Part shown: positions 24,759 through 32,630 of the stretch, piece after piece
How the letters are laid out: every line of letters begins with the position of its first letter
How positions within the stretch are numbered: the stretch's first letter is position 1
Source of the DNA: Geomonas azotofigens
GTDB taxonomy: Bacteria; Desulfobacterota; Desulfuromonadia; Geobacterales; Geobacteraceae
Length of the DNA stretch: 39,450 nt
Assembly (NCBI RefSeq): GCF_018919395.1
Contig: NZ_JAHLME010000012.1
Location: 1-39,450, forward strand
Reading direction: 5' to 3'
The notes under the pieces: generated by a model
The model's database searches: none
What the model was told of the DNA's origin: nothing
The model's input: the letters and a program-made list of their open reading frames with translations, nothing else
Made by a program: the position numbers and the translations under genes

Positions 24759-25655
24759 TTATTCCTTCGCCACCAGCACGATCTCGATCCTGCGGTTCTT
24801 GGCGCGCCCCTCGTCGGTGTCGTTGGGCGCCACCGGCTTGTACTCGCCGTACGCCACCGCACCGAGCAGGTTGGGATCAAGCCCCTGCTGCTGCAGGTAG
24901 CGGGTCACGTTGATGGCGCGGGCCGCCGAGAGCTCCCAGTTGGTCGGGTAGCGCTTGGCCAGCTGCCCCACGATCTGCACGTTGTCGGTGTGCCCCTCGA
25001 TGCGGACCGCCTTGTCCTTCACGGTCTTCAGGATATCGACCACCTTCTGCAGCACCACCAGCCCCTCAGGCTTCACCTCGGCCTTGCCGGAGTCGAAGAG
25101 CACCGAGTCGACCATGTTCACGGTGAGCTTTCCCTTGAGCTCGGAAATGGTCACCTGCCCCTTGGCGATCTCCCCCTTCATCTGCTCCAGCAGGTCGCCG
25201 TAGGTCTGGCTCTTCTGCTGCACCTCTTCCTTCTGCTTTTGCAGGCGCGCCACCTCTTCCTTGAGCCGCTTGTTCTCCGCCTCGAGGTCCGCCGTCTTCT
25301 GGGTCAGGTCCCCCACCTTGAGGTTGAGGTCGCCGACCTTCTGGCTCAGCTCGCCGATCTTCTGGTTCTTGGCGTCCGAGGTCGATTTGAGCGTCTCCTC
25401 CAGCCCCTTCTTGTCCGTCGAGAGCGCGTTCTTCTCGCCGGTCATGGCGGCCAGTTCCGTGGTGAGCCTCTTGACGTCGTTTTTCAGCTGGTCGTTTTCG
25501 CCCATGAGGATGTTGTACTGTCCCCGCTGCTCCTGGAGGCTCTTCTCCAGGTTCTGGGCCTCGAGCTCCTTCTTGTGGTAGGTACCGCTCGTTACGCACC
25601 CCGTCAGGGCGAAGCACACCAGCACCGGGAGACAAAACAACAGGATTCGCTTCAT
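24759..25655 (-). CDS. OmpA-family lipoprotein with coiled-coil stalk
   Basis: The 298-residue protein has a lipoprotein signal (MKRILLFCLPVLVCFALTGC, lipid-modified Cys20), then a long coiled coil (about 28-160) with heptad-like GDLNLKVGDLTQKTADLEAE. The C-terminal OmpA-like peptidoglycan-binding domain (about 180-298) includes IEGHTDNVQI (D and R residues for diaminopimelate binding) and NRRIEIVL. It should sit in the outer membrane facing the periplasm and tether it to the wall. GGAGG before 25655 sets the start, since an earlier Met at 25730 would precede the signal peptide. It is monocistronic. Confidence 0.92.
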   Translation of the reverse strand: MKRILLFCLPVLVCFALTGCVTSGTYHKKELEAQNLEKSLQEQRGQYNILMGENDQLKNDVKRLTTELAAMTGEKNALSTDKKGLEETLKSTSDAKNQKIGELSQKVGDLNLKVGDLTQKTADLEAENKRLKEEVARLQKQKEEVQQKSQTYGDLLEQMKGEIAKGQVTISELKGKLTVNMVDSVLFDSGKAEVKPEGLVVLQKVVDILKTVKDKAVRIEGHTDNVQIVGQLAKRYPTNWELSAARAINVTRYLQQQGLDPNLLGAVAYGEYKPVAPNDTDEGRAKNRRIEIVLVAKE

Positions 25656-25773
25656 ACTATTCCTCCTTGCATCGGATTCACGTGTCATGCAGCCAGTGAA
25701 CAAGTATGGCGCGGAAAGCGGATCTTTCAATAAGAAAGATGCGATCCTTGTGTCAGAGGCTGCCGCTATGAGC

Positions 25774-25803
25774 TTGGGCGTTGTGGCGCGGTGGTGATAT
25801 ACT
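25774..25803 (+). promoter_or_regulatory. Promoter of the small basic protein
   Basis: TTGGGC (25774-25779), an 18-base spacer and TATACT (25798-25803). CTGTTAACAG (25802-25811), a perfect 10-base palindrome, overlaps the end of the -10 and the expected start. Confidence 0.45.
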
Positions 25804-25831
25804 GTTAACAGACAGAAGGGAGGTGTCCTAT

Positions 25832-26017
25832 ATGAGAGAGATGAAGACGCCGATGACGCCCAGGATGAAAGCCATGATGGAACGTGAACGGGGTGGCAAA
25901 AAGACCATGGTGCCGCCCAAGCACGAAATGATGATGCGGCGGGAACCCAACCACAACGTGCACGTCATCACCCACCATGGCAAGATCCACTCCGGCCGCA
26001 AGGGCCGCACCATGTGA
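25832..26017 (+). CDS. Small basic Met-rich protein
   Basis: This 61-residue protein has no recognised family. It is highly basic (many Lys, Arg and His) and unusually rich in Met. The ATG follows GGGAGGTGTCCTAT. It has no membrane segment and no Cys, so a nucleic-acid- or metal-binding microprotein is possible. A promoter and a good terminator frame it, which supports a real gene despite its size. Confidence 0.6.
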   Translation: MREMKTPMTPRMKAMMERERGGKKTMVPPKHEMMMRREPNHNVHVITHHGKIHSGRKGRTM

Positions 26018-26057
26018 TGCGTTGGTCTCCCGGCACGAGCACCGTGTGAGCGGCATG

Positions 26058-26088
26058 AAGCTGGCACCCATCTGGGTCCAGCTTTTTT
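26058..26088 (+). terminator. Terminator of the small basic protein gene
   Basis: AAGCTGGCACCC / GGGTCCAGCTT is a stem with one mismatch and a 4-base loop, followed by TTTT. Confidence 0.85.
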
Positions 26089-26110
26089 CATGTCCGAACC
26101 CGTGGGCCTT

Positions 26111-27304
26111 TCAGCTTCCCCCGTACCGCTGCCGCGGCGCGTGCCTCAAAAAGAGGATGGCGAGGAGCGGGAGGGTGACCCCAAACGCGTAGAACAAGAG
26201 ATAGAAGCTGTGGCCGACCCCGCCCTGGTCCGCGAGCTGCCCCACCAGCGGCCCGGTGACGACGAAGAGGAGCCGGAACGAGACCGACTGCAGCGACAGC
26301 GTGGCGGCCCGGTTGGCGCTGGCTGATTCGCGCTGGGTGTGGGCCAGCATCATCGGCCCGCGCAGGCCGCGCATGCAGGTCAAAAGGTAGTAGAACAGGA
26401 AGCTCCCGACACCCGCCGCGAGCCCGAGGCCGAGGTACCCGACCGCTACCAGGAACAAAAAGAGCACGACCATGCCCCGGTCACCCAGGCGGCTGTGCAG
26501 GCGGTGACTGGCGAGGGCGCACAGGGCGACGGTGAGGTTGGCCCCGGCCCAGACCGGCCCGAACCAGGCCACCGGGACGCCGGCGTGCTGCATGTAGGGC
26601 TGGATCAGCCAGACCGGGTAGAACGACGCCACACCCAGCACCGTGTTGAGCAGGATCGTGTAGCGCAGGTGCCGGTTGTCCCGGAACGCGTAGCGCGCGG
26701 TGGCGAGCGCCTCGGCGAGATGGGAGCGGACCGGTCCGTGTACACGGGGGACGTCCACCAGTTGCCTGGTCACCAGGAGTCCCGCACACCATACCGCCAC
26801 CTGCAGGATGAAGGGAAGCCTCGGTTCGAAGGCGTAGATGACACCGGCCAGGATGGCCCCGGCAGCCTCGCCCGCCTGGGCGAGGCCGTGCATGCGTCCC
26901 TGGTGCCGGGCGTAGCTCTGTTCCTCCCCCTGGGCCCGCAGCGTCTCGTAGAGAAGCGCGCTGTCCGAGCCGCTGATGAAGGAGAGCGACATGCCCAGCA
27001 CGATCTCAGCCGCCAGCACCGTCGGAAACGAGTCGGCCCAGATGTAGATCCCCCACCCTATGATGCCGAGGACAGCGGAGATGTTGAGTGCGCAGCGGTA
27101 GCCGAGCCGGTCGCTCACGTACCCCGCGGGATAATCGAGCGCCAGGGTCGCCACGGAGAAGATGCTCTGCAGGAGCAGGATCTGGGTGAGCGACAGCCCG
27201 GCGTGGTCCTTCCAAAAGAGCGTGATGATCGCCATGGGGAACAGCATCATCTGCAGGAAGGAGAAGAGGTACAGCTTGCGGATGTTGTCGTGCGGTTTTC
27301 CCAT
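26111..27304 (-). CDS. MFS transporter
   Basis: The 397-residue protein has about twelve membrane helices. The loop between helices 2 and 3 reads DYPAGYVSDRLGYR, a form of the MFS signature GxLaDrxGrk. A long cytoplasmic loop lies between helices 6 and 7. It is probably a small-molecule exporter and the substrate is unknown. The ATG at 27304 has only a weak purine-rich site upstream. The open frame continues into the repeats but without credible starts. The gene is divergent from the membrane protein at 28046 across a repeat-filled gap. Confidence 0.85.
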   Translation of the reverse strand: MGKPHDNIRKLYLFSFLQMMLFPMAIITLFWKDHAGLSLTQILLLQSIFSVATLALDYPAGYVSDRLGYRCALNISAVLGIIGWGIYIWADSFPTVLAAEIVLGMSLSFISGSDSALLYETLRAQGEEQSYARHQGRMHGLAQAGEAAGAILAGVIYAFEPRLPFILQVAVWCAGLLVTRQLVDVPRVHGPVRSHLAEALATARYAFRDNRHLRYTILLNTVLGVASFYPVWLIQPYMQHAGVPVAWFGPVWAGANLTVALCALASHRLHSRLGDRGMVVLFLFLVAVGYLGLGLAAGVGSFLFYYLLTCMRGLRGPMMLAHTQRESASANRAATLSLQSVSFRLLFVVTGPLVGQLADQGGVGHSFYLLFYAFGVTLPLLAILFLRHAPRQRYGGS

Positions 27305-27356
27305 GACAGCATCCGTACCCGTTCCGGGTCGGTTTTGCAACCCTAAACCTTTTATC

Positions 27357-27950
27357 TGACGCAAAGCCGTCGTTGCATTGACTGCTTCAAGCCTTAACGC
27401 AAAGGCGCGGAGCCGCAAAGGCGCAAGGGACAACAGGGATCTGTTGTTAAAGCCTTTGCAGTTCCGTGTGGTTTTCTTCTCTTTGCGTCTCAGCGCCTTT
27501 GCGTTAAAACCAGTCTTTCCCAACGCAAAGCCGCAAAGGCGCAAAGATTGTTTTGGTGGGGTAAACCAGCTGTCGTTTGGTTCTCTTAGCGTCTCCGCGT
27601 CTCTGCGTTAAAACCCGTCTTTCCTAACGCAAAGCCGCAAAGGCGCAAAGATTGTTTTGGTGGGGTAAACCAGCTGTCGTTTGGTTCTCTTAGCGTCTCC
27701 GCGTCTCTGCGTTAAAACCCGTCTTTCCTAACGCAAAGCCGCAAAGGCGCAAAGATTGTTTTGGTGGGGTAAACCAGCTGTCGTTTGGTTCTCTTAGCGT
27801 CTCCGCGTCTCTGCGTTAAAACCCGTCTTTCCTAACGCAAAGCCGCAAAGGCGCAAAGATTGTTTTGGTGGGGTAAACCAGCTGTCGTTTGGTTCTCTTA
27901 GCTTCTCTTCGCGTCTCTGCGGCTCCGCGCCTTTGCGTTAAAGCCTTTGC
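27357..27950. repeat. Repeat-filled divergent intergenic region (GCAAAG family, set 2)
   Basis: Apart from short flanks, the space between the divergent genes at 27304 and 28046 is repeats of the AACGCAAAG(C/G)CGC(A/G)(A/G)AG type in both orientations. The 104-bp tandem array at 27510-27925 forms its core. Promoters for either flanking gene must lie in or next to these repeats. None was clear. Confidence 0.85.
27510..27925. repeat. Four tandem copies of a 104-bp palindromic unit
   Basis: Units start at 27510, 27614, 27718 and 27822. Copies 2 and 3 look identical. Each unit starts with CC(A/C)GTCTTTCC, continues AACGCAAAGCCGCAAAGGCG, a 45-base spacer with GTTTTGGTGGGGTAAACC, then TAGCGTCTCCGCGTCTCTGC and GTTAAAA. 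The two GCAAAG/CTGCG parts are partly complementary, so each unit can fold. The last copy diverges near its end. Confidence 0.92.
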
Positions 27951-28045
27951 TTCGCATTGCCAATCGTCAATTATCAATTGTCAATTGAAGCTCCCGCCTG
28001 TTACTATAGCTGCGCTCCAGAAAACGGTGAAATACGAGGGATCCC

Positions 28046-28504
28046 TTGAAAGAAACGGACAGGGTGGTGACACCTGAGGATGACAATAAGAGGAACTTCG
28101 TGCTGGCCCCCCTGACCGGCGTGTACCTCCTCGCCATGCTGGTCACCCTTTCCGACCTGGGGGGAGACTTCCCGTTCATGGGGCGGCTCTACAAGGGGGA
28201 CCAGGCCGAGCACCTGATCTTTACCAACTGCATCGTCTCCCTCTACCTCATCGTCGGCATCCTGAAGCGGCAGCGGCTCACCCTCTGGCTGCTGATCGCC
28301 TACAACTTCGCCGCCAGCGCGAGCGGGATGGCCAACCTCATCATGCTCCCCGTCCAGCAGGTCCTCACCGCCTCCGGCGCCATCGTCCCCGACTACGGCT
28401 ACCGCGTCAACGCCTTCTGTGTCTTCGTGTTGTTCCTGCTGCTCAACGTCTTCCTCTATTTCCACCGCGACCGCTTCGACAACAAGTCCATTTACCTCTG
28501 GTAG
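28046..28504 (+). CDS. Four-helix membrane protein of unknown function
   Basis: The 152-residue protein has four hydrophobic helices (about 20-40, 57-73, 77-97, 120-138), with DLGGDFPFMGRLYKGDQAEH between the first two. It resembles small DUF2569-type membrane proteins only in layout, and I do not assign a family. The start is TTG at 28046, five bases after GAGGG, with no ATG nearby in frame. It is monocistronic, flanked on both sides by GCAAAG-type repeats. Confidence 0.65.
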   Translation: MKETDRVVTPEDDNKRNFVLAPLTGVYLLAMLVTLSDLGGDFPFMGRLYKGDQAEHLIFTNCIVSLYLIVGILKRQRLTLWLLIAYNFAASASGMANLIMLPVQQVLTASGAIVPDYGYRVNAFCVFVLFLLLNVFLYFHRDRFDNKSIYLW

Positions 28505-28552
28505 TCCCAACTACAAGGTAGATTCCCCCCCTGCAACCCCAAAGGCGTTTAC

Positions 28553-28647
<95 letters not shown>

Positions 28648-28671
28648 ACGGTCTTCCGTCTCTAGAATTTT

Positions 28672-28710
28672 GCCCAAAAAAAAAGAGCCACGGCAATGCC
28701 ATGGCTCTTC
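28672..28710 (-). terminator. Terminator of the acetate transporter gene
   Basis: On the minus strand AGAGCCATGGC / GCCGTGGCTCT is a near-perfect stem followed by TTTTTTTTT. Confidence 0.9.
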
Positions 28711-28736
28711 CTTTCGTTTCTCTGTTTCCGAACTAC

Positions 28737-29366
28737 TTATGCCTTAACCTTCTCAGCAGCAAGAACCCCTTCCGCAGCGGTGCTCTCCTTGAGCCACGGC
28801 TCGCCAACCGGCAGGTTGATGCCGGACTCGGCGTAGACCGCGACCGTCATCAGGTAGAGCGCGGAGAAAGCGCATACCAGCAGGTCGTAAGCGGCGAAGG
28901 TACCGGCCAGCGCGCTGCCGGTGAACTCCTTCACGTCCAGCCCGATGAAGCCCAAAAGCAGGGTGAGGAAGATGAAGGCCAGCGTCGCGTGGTGCTTCAT
29001 GGAGGCGACGAAGAGGATGAAGGTGAAGACGGTCCAGGCCACCAGGTAGAAGCCAAGGTCGTTGGCGTTGAAGGCGAGCGTCGGGTAGGCTTTCACCAGG
29101 TCCGCGTTCTTGCCGAAGATGATCATCAGGCAGAGCGAGATCCAGAAGGCGCCGTAGCCGGTGAAGGCGCAGAAGCCGAAGTTGTTACCGGTCTTGAACT
29201 CCATCAGACCGGCAATCATCTGCGCGGTCCCCCCAAAACAGAGGCCGAGCCAGAGCACGGGGGCGATACCGCACCAGCCGAGGTTGTGGCATTGCAGCAC
29301 GAATGTCGTCAGCCCGAAGCCAGCGAGACCGACTACCGCAGGATTTCCCAGTTTCACATTATTCAT
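28737..29366 (-). CDS. SatP/YaaH-family acetate (monocarboxylate) transporter
   Basis: This 209-residue protein has six membrane helices of the GPR1/FUN34/YaaH family. The signature NPAVVGLAGFGLTTF (8-22) is the family NPxPLGL-like motif in the first helix, and FGGTAQMIAGLMEFKTGN (about 45-62) is also characteristic. The family moves acetate, succinate or related acids across the inner membrane. Acetate is the central electron donor for Geobacteraceae, so uptake is a sensible role. GGAGGG lies before the ATG at 29366. A possible sigma-54 promoter and two palindromes lie upstream. Confidence 0.9.
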   Translation of the reverse strand: MNNVKLGNPAVVGLAGFGLTTFVLQCHNLGWCGIAPVLWLGLCFGGTAQMIAGLMEFKTGNNFGFCAFTGYGAFWISLCLMIIFGKNADLVKAYPTLAFNANDLGFYLVAWTVFTFILFVASMKHHATLAFIFLTLLLGFIGLDVKEFTGSALAGTFAAYDLLVCAFSALYLMTVAVYAESGINLPVGEPWLKESTAAEGVLAAEKVKA

Positions 29367-29476
29367 TTTTACCCTCCTGATTTGCGTTGCGATATCACGT
29401 CGCGTTTCATTCCGTATACGCAATAACCGTACCGCCACCACGCAACACCGCCCCATCAAAAGAACGTTCGATTTTA

Positions 29477-29492
29477 AGCAGTTACGACGCCA
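29477..29492 (-). promoter_or_regulatory. Possible sigma-54 promoter of the acetate transporter
   Basis: On the minus strand TGGCGTCGTAACTGCT has GG and GC at the -24/-12 spacing (12 bases) seen in sigma-54 promoters, though with changes in the ACG and TTGC parts. It lies about 110 bp before the ATG. Confidence 0.35.
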
Positions 29493-29518
29493 CCGTCCAC
29501 GGGCGGATTTCAGCCTGA

Positions 29519-29638
29519 TTTGCATATCTGCAAAAAAATCTCCGCACCAAGGCAAGTCTGCCGACGAAACCGGCGCTACTCCGACCACTTGCACTCCGCT
29601 CCGCCATTTGGCAATTTTTTTCGCAGAAATGCAAAAAA
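29519..29638 (-). promoter_or_regulatory. Two TGCA-type palindromes upstream of the acetate transporter
   Basis: TTTGCATATCTGCAAA (29519-29534) is a perfect 6-4-6 palindrome. TTTTCGCAGAAATGCAAAA (about 29618-29636) is a related imperfect one. They lie about 30 and 130 bp upstream of the possible sigma-54 promoter, where an enhancer-binding protein would bind. No gene lies in 29367-29808. Confidence 0.45.
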
Positions 29639-29808
29639 CGTGACGGCGCCTGCCGCCGCCTTCGCCCCTCGGGCGCGGGCAAGGATTCCGCTAACTTCGC
29701 CCGCCGCAACAATTTTCTTTCCGGCCGCGTTAAAGTTCCGCGCGGGGAAGCCGATGGTGAACCCAGCCGCACAAACTCCCCCATTCACCCCTTGCCCGGA
29801 GGCTCGTC

Positions 29809-32079
29809 TTGAAAGTCGCGTTGAAACAGTTCCCCCTTTGCCTCGGACTCCTTTTCGCCATCGCCATGGCGGGGGGAGCCCCGTCGTCATGCTGGGCCGA
29901 CAGCTCGGCACAGGTCCGCGTCGCGGGACACATCCCGGCTCGAAGCGTGGCCAGCGCCAGGCGCCTTGGCAGACTCCCTGCGGTAACGCAGATGAGGTTC
30001 TCCTTCACCCTGCCGCTGCGCAACCAGCAGGCGCTTGACGACCTGCTGCGCCGCGTCTACGACCCCGCCGACCCGCTCTACGGCCACTACCTCACCAGCT
30101 CGCAGTTCATCGAGCGCTTCGCGCCGAGCGCCGCCGACTACGAGGCGGTGAAAAGCTACGCCCGCGGCCTGGGGCTCACCATCACCGGCACCCACGCCAA
30201 CCGCACCATCCTGGACGTCGCCGGCCCCGCCGCCGCCGTCGAGGCCGCCTTCGACCTGCAACTGCACCGGTACCAGGCGCACAGCGGCCACACCTTCGTC
30301 GCCCCCGACAGCGATCCCGGCGTCCCCAGCGCCATCGCCGGCCGCATCTCCGGCATGGTCGGCCTGGACAGCGCGGGCGTCTGGCACACCCACAGCCACT
30401 CCACCCGCGCCGCCGACCTCCCCATGGCTACCCCCTACACGATCGGCACCGGCCCGGGCGGCGGCATGACCCCGAAGGACATCAGCTCCGCCTACAACCT
30501 CACCCAGGTGAGCGCGACCGGCGCCGGGCAGACGCTGGCGCTGTTCCAGCTGGACGGCTATACCCTCTCCGACGTCGCCGCCTACGCCACCTACTACGGG
30601 ATCAGGGCGGTGCCGCTGCAAAACGTCCTGGTGGACGGCTTCTCCGGCGTGCCCGGCTCAGGCGCCGGCGAGGTCACCCTCGACATCGAACTGCAGATGG
30701 CGCTCGCACCCGGCGCGAGCAAGATCATCGTCTACATGGGCCCCAACAGCGGCAACGGGGTACTGGACACCTACAACCGGATCGCCACCGACAACCTCGC
30801 CAAGCAGGTGAGCAGCTCCTGGGGGCTCAGCGAGGGAGAGAGCGGCTCCTCCTTTTTGAGCAGCGAGAACGCCATCTTTCAGCAGATGGCCGCGCAGGGG
30901 CAGACCGTCTACGCCGCCGCCGGCGACAGCGGCGCCTACGACAACGGCAGCACCCTGAGCGTCGACGACCCCGCCTCCCAGCCCTACGTGACCGGCGTCG
31001 GCGGTACCACCCTCTACTTAAGCGGCGGCAGCTACAGCCGCGAGTCCACCTGGAACGCCGGAACCGTGACCGCCGGCGCCGGTGGCGGCGGCGTGAGCGC
31101 CTTCTGGCCCATCCCCGCCTGGCAACAGAGAGTGGGCAACGTCGCCTCCTCGGTGATGAGAAACGTTCCCGACGTCGCCCTCAACTCCGACCCCGGCACC
31201 GGGTACTCCATCTACTACCAGGGGAAATGGTGGATCTACGGCGGCACGAGCTGCGCCGCGCCCCTTTGGGCCGCCTTCACCGCCCGGGTGAACCAGCAGC
31301 GCGCCGCCGGCGGCCTGGCGCCGCTTGGTTGCGCGAACCCGGTCCTGTACCAGGTAGGGGCCGGCACCGGCTACGGCACGAGCTTCCACGACATAGCCGA
31401 CAGCACCACCAACCTCTACTACCCCGCCCTCACCGGCTACGATAACGCCACCGGCTGGGGCTCCTTCAACGGCGCCAACCTGATGGCAGCCCTGGCGCCC
31501 GGGTCGTCCTCCACCACATCGACGACGCCCACGGTCGCCGTGCCGGCGGCGCCGGCGGGGCTCAAGGCCTCGGCCGGTAACGCCAGCGTCGCCCTTGGCT
31601 GGAGTGCGAGTAGCGGCGCGACGAGCTACAACGTGTACCGCGGCACCGCCGCCGGGAAGGAAGGGATCACCCCGGTGAGGACCGGTCTCACCACCACCTC
31701 CTTCACCGACAGCGTCGCCAACGGCGTCACCTATTATTACAAGGTCGCCGCCGTGAACAGCGCCGGCACGTCCGCGTTGTCCAACGAGGCCTACGCCACC
31801 CCGACCGCGCCGCTCGCCTTCACGAGCAGCGTGTACGGCTCAATCGGCACCAGCACCGCGCAGATCCAGTGGAGCACCAACCTGGCGTCGAACTCCGTGA
31901 TCCGCTACGGCACCTCGTCGGCCAGCCTGACCAAGACGCTTTCCAGCAGCGCGCTGGTCACGTCCCACGTGCTTAAGTTGTCCTCGCTGGCCCGGAAGAC
32001 CACCTACTACTTCCAGGTATCCTCCACCGCCGGCAGCAGCACCGTCACCTCGTCAGCCTACTATTTCAGGACGCAGTAG
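29809..32079 (+). CDS. Secreted S53 (sedolisin/kumamolisin) protease with FN3 domain
   Basis: The 756-residue exported protease has a signal peptide (1-30), a pro-kumamolisin activation domain (about 60-195, YDPADPLYGHYLTSSQF) and an S53 catalytic domain (about 215-555). Catalytic residues are E288 and D292 (GEVTLDIELQ), oxyanion D373 (AAGDSGAYD) and S481 (YGGTSCAAPLW). The family calcium loop lies near HDIADSTTNLYYPA. Two FN3-like C-terminal domains follow (about 573-665 and 668-756). Such enzymes are usually acid-stable endopeptidases. The start is TTG at 29809, six bases after GGAGG. It is monocistronic, with a terminator at 32123. It is the second large secreted protease in the window. 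Confidence 0.9.
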   Translation: MKVALKQFPLCLGLLFAIAMAGGAPSSCWADSSAQVRVAGHIPARSVASARRLGRLPAVTQMRFSFTLPLRNQQALDDLLRRVYDPADPLYGHYLTSSQFIERFAPSAADYEAVKSYARGLGLTITGTHANRTILDVAGPAAAVEAAFDLQLHRYQAHSGHTFVAPDSDPGVPSAIAGRISGMVGLDSAGVWHTHSHSTRAADLPMATPYTIGTGPGGGMTPKDISSAYNLTQVSATGAGQTLALFQLDGYTLSDVAAYATYYGIRAVPLQNVLVDGFSGVPGSGAGEVTLDIELQMALAPGASKIIVYMGPNSGNGVLDTYNRIATDNLAKQVSSSWGLSEGESGSSFLSSENAIFQQMAAQGQTVYAAAGDSGAYDNGSTLSVDDPASQPYVTGVGGTTLYLSGGSYSRESTWNAGTVTAGAGGGGVSAFWPIPAWQQRVGNVASSVMRNVPDVALNSDPGTGYSIYYQGKWWIYGGTSCAAPLWAAFTARVNQQRAAGGLAPLGCANPVLYQVGAGTGYGTSFHDIADSTTNLYYPALTGYDNATGWGSFNGANLMAALAPGSSSTTSTTPTVAVPAAPAGLKASAGNASVALGWSASSGATSYNVYRGTAAGKEGITPVRTGLTTTSFTDSVANGVTYYYKVAAVNSAGTSALSNEAYATPTAPLAFTSSVYGSIGTSTAQIQWSTNLASNSVIRYGTSSASLTKTLSSSALVTSHVLKLSSLARKTTYYFQVSSTAGSSTVTSSAYYFRTQ

Positions 32080-32122
32080 CGGGCGGCGTTCACGCACCGA
32101 TCCACATACGACGCAGCACCAC

Positions 32123-32159
32123 GAGTGCCGGCTCCCTGATGTAACGGGAGCCGGCACTC
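32123..32159 (+). terminator. Terminator of the S53 protease gene
   Basis: A perfect 14-bp stem (GAGTGCCGGCTCCC / GGGAGCCGGCACTC) with a 9-base loop, followed by CCTCTTTC. Confidence 0.82.
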
Positions 32160-32630
32160 CCTCTTTCCACGGGGACCTCAGCTCCCCGCAGTTACCAGCG
32201 CCCTTCGCCAACTCTGCCAGATGCCCTTTGATTCGAAAACCGGCACCACATTTTCATCTGCCGAGTAACAAATGCGAGCCTGGCGCGATCGCCCCCACCC
32301 TGCCTGCCCAGGCCTGCCCCCGTCTGCTCACCCGCCGTGCATTTCATTATTTTCATGATATAAAAAATATACACTTCTCAACTGAAAGCCTGCAGGAGCC
32401 CCTGGGCTGTGGTGATCGTCGCGGCGAGATGGAGCCTCCTGCGCCCTGCGCCCGCGACCATGACGTCACGTGCAACGTCCTTTCCGTCCCCTTCCCTACC
32501 TGTGCAGCTTCCTGATGGGCCTGGGACGTTCTCGTGTCGCCCATCGGCGGCATCCGGACTCCGGAGTGCGACATTTTAGATGTGGGGCGATGAGCGCTGG
32601 CTGCAATCAGGAAGTCTCTCGGAGGGAATA
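32160..32630 (+). other. 470-bp leader/intergenic region before the radical SAM gene
   Basis: No gene is supported. An AT-rich island at 32341-32375 (TTTTCATGATATAAAAAATA) probably holds the promoter of the radical SAM gene, leaving a leader of about 250 bases that is GC-rich and may fold (CAGGAGCC... GGAGCCTCCTG). No known riboswitch was recognised. Confidence 0.4.

Noticed and set aside
27510..27925. CRISPR array or gene in the 104-bp repeats
   Set aside because: The entire unit repeats, including the part that would be a spacer, and the open frames across it are only the repeat read in different phases.
32228..32515. A 95-codon open frame before the radical SAM gene
   Set aside because: No ribosome site, no recognisable features, and it overlaps the AT-rich promoter-like island.
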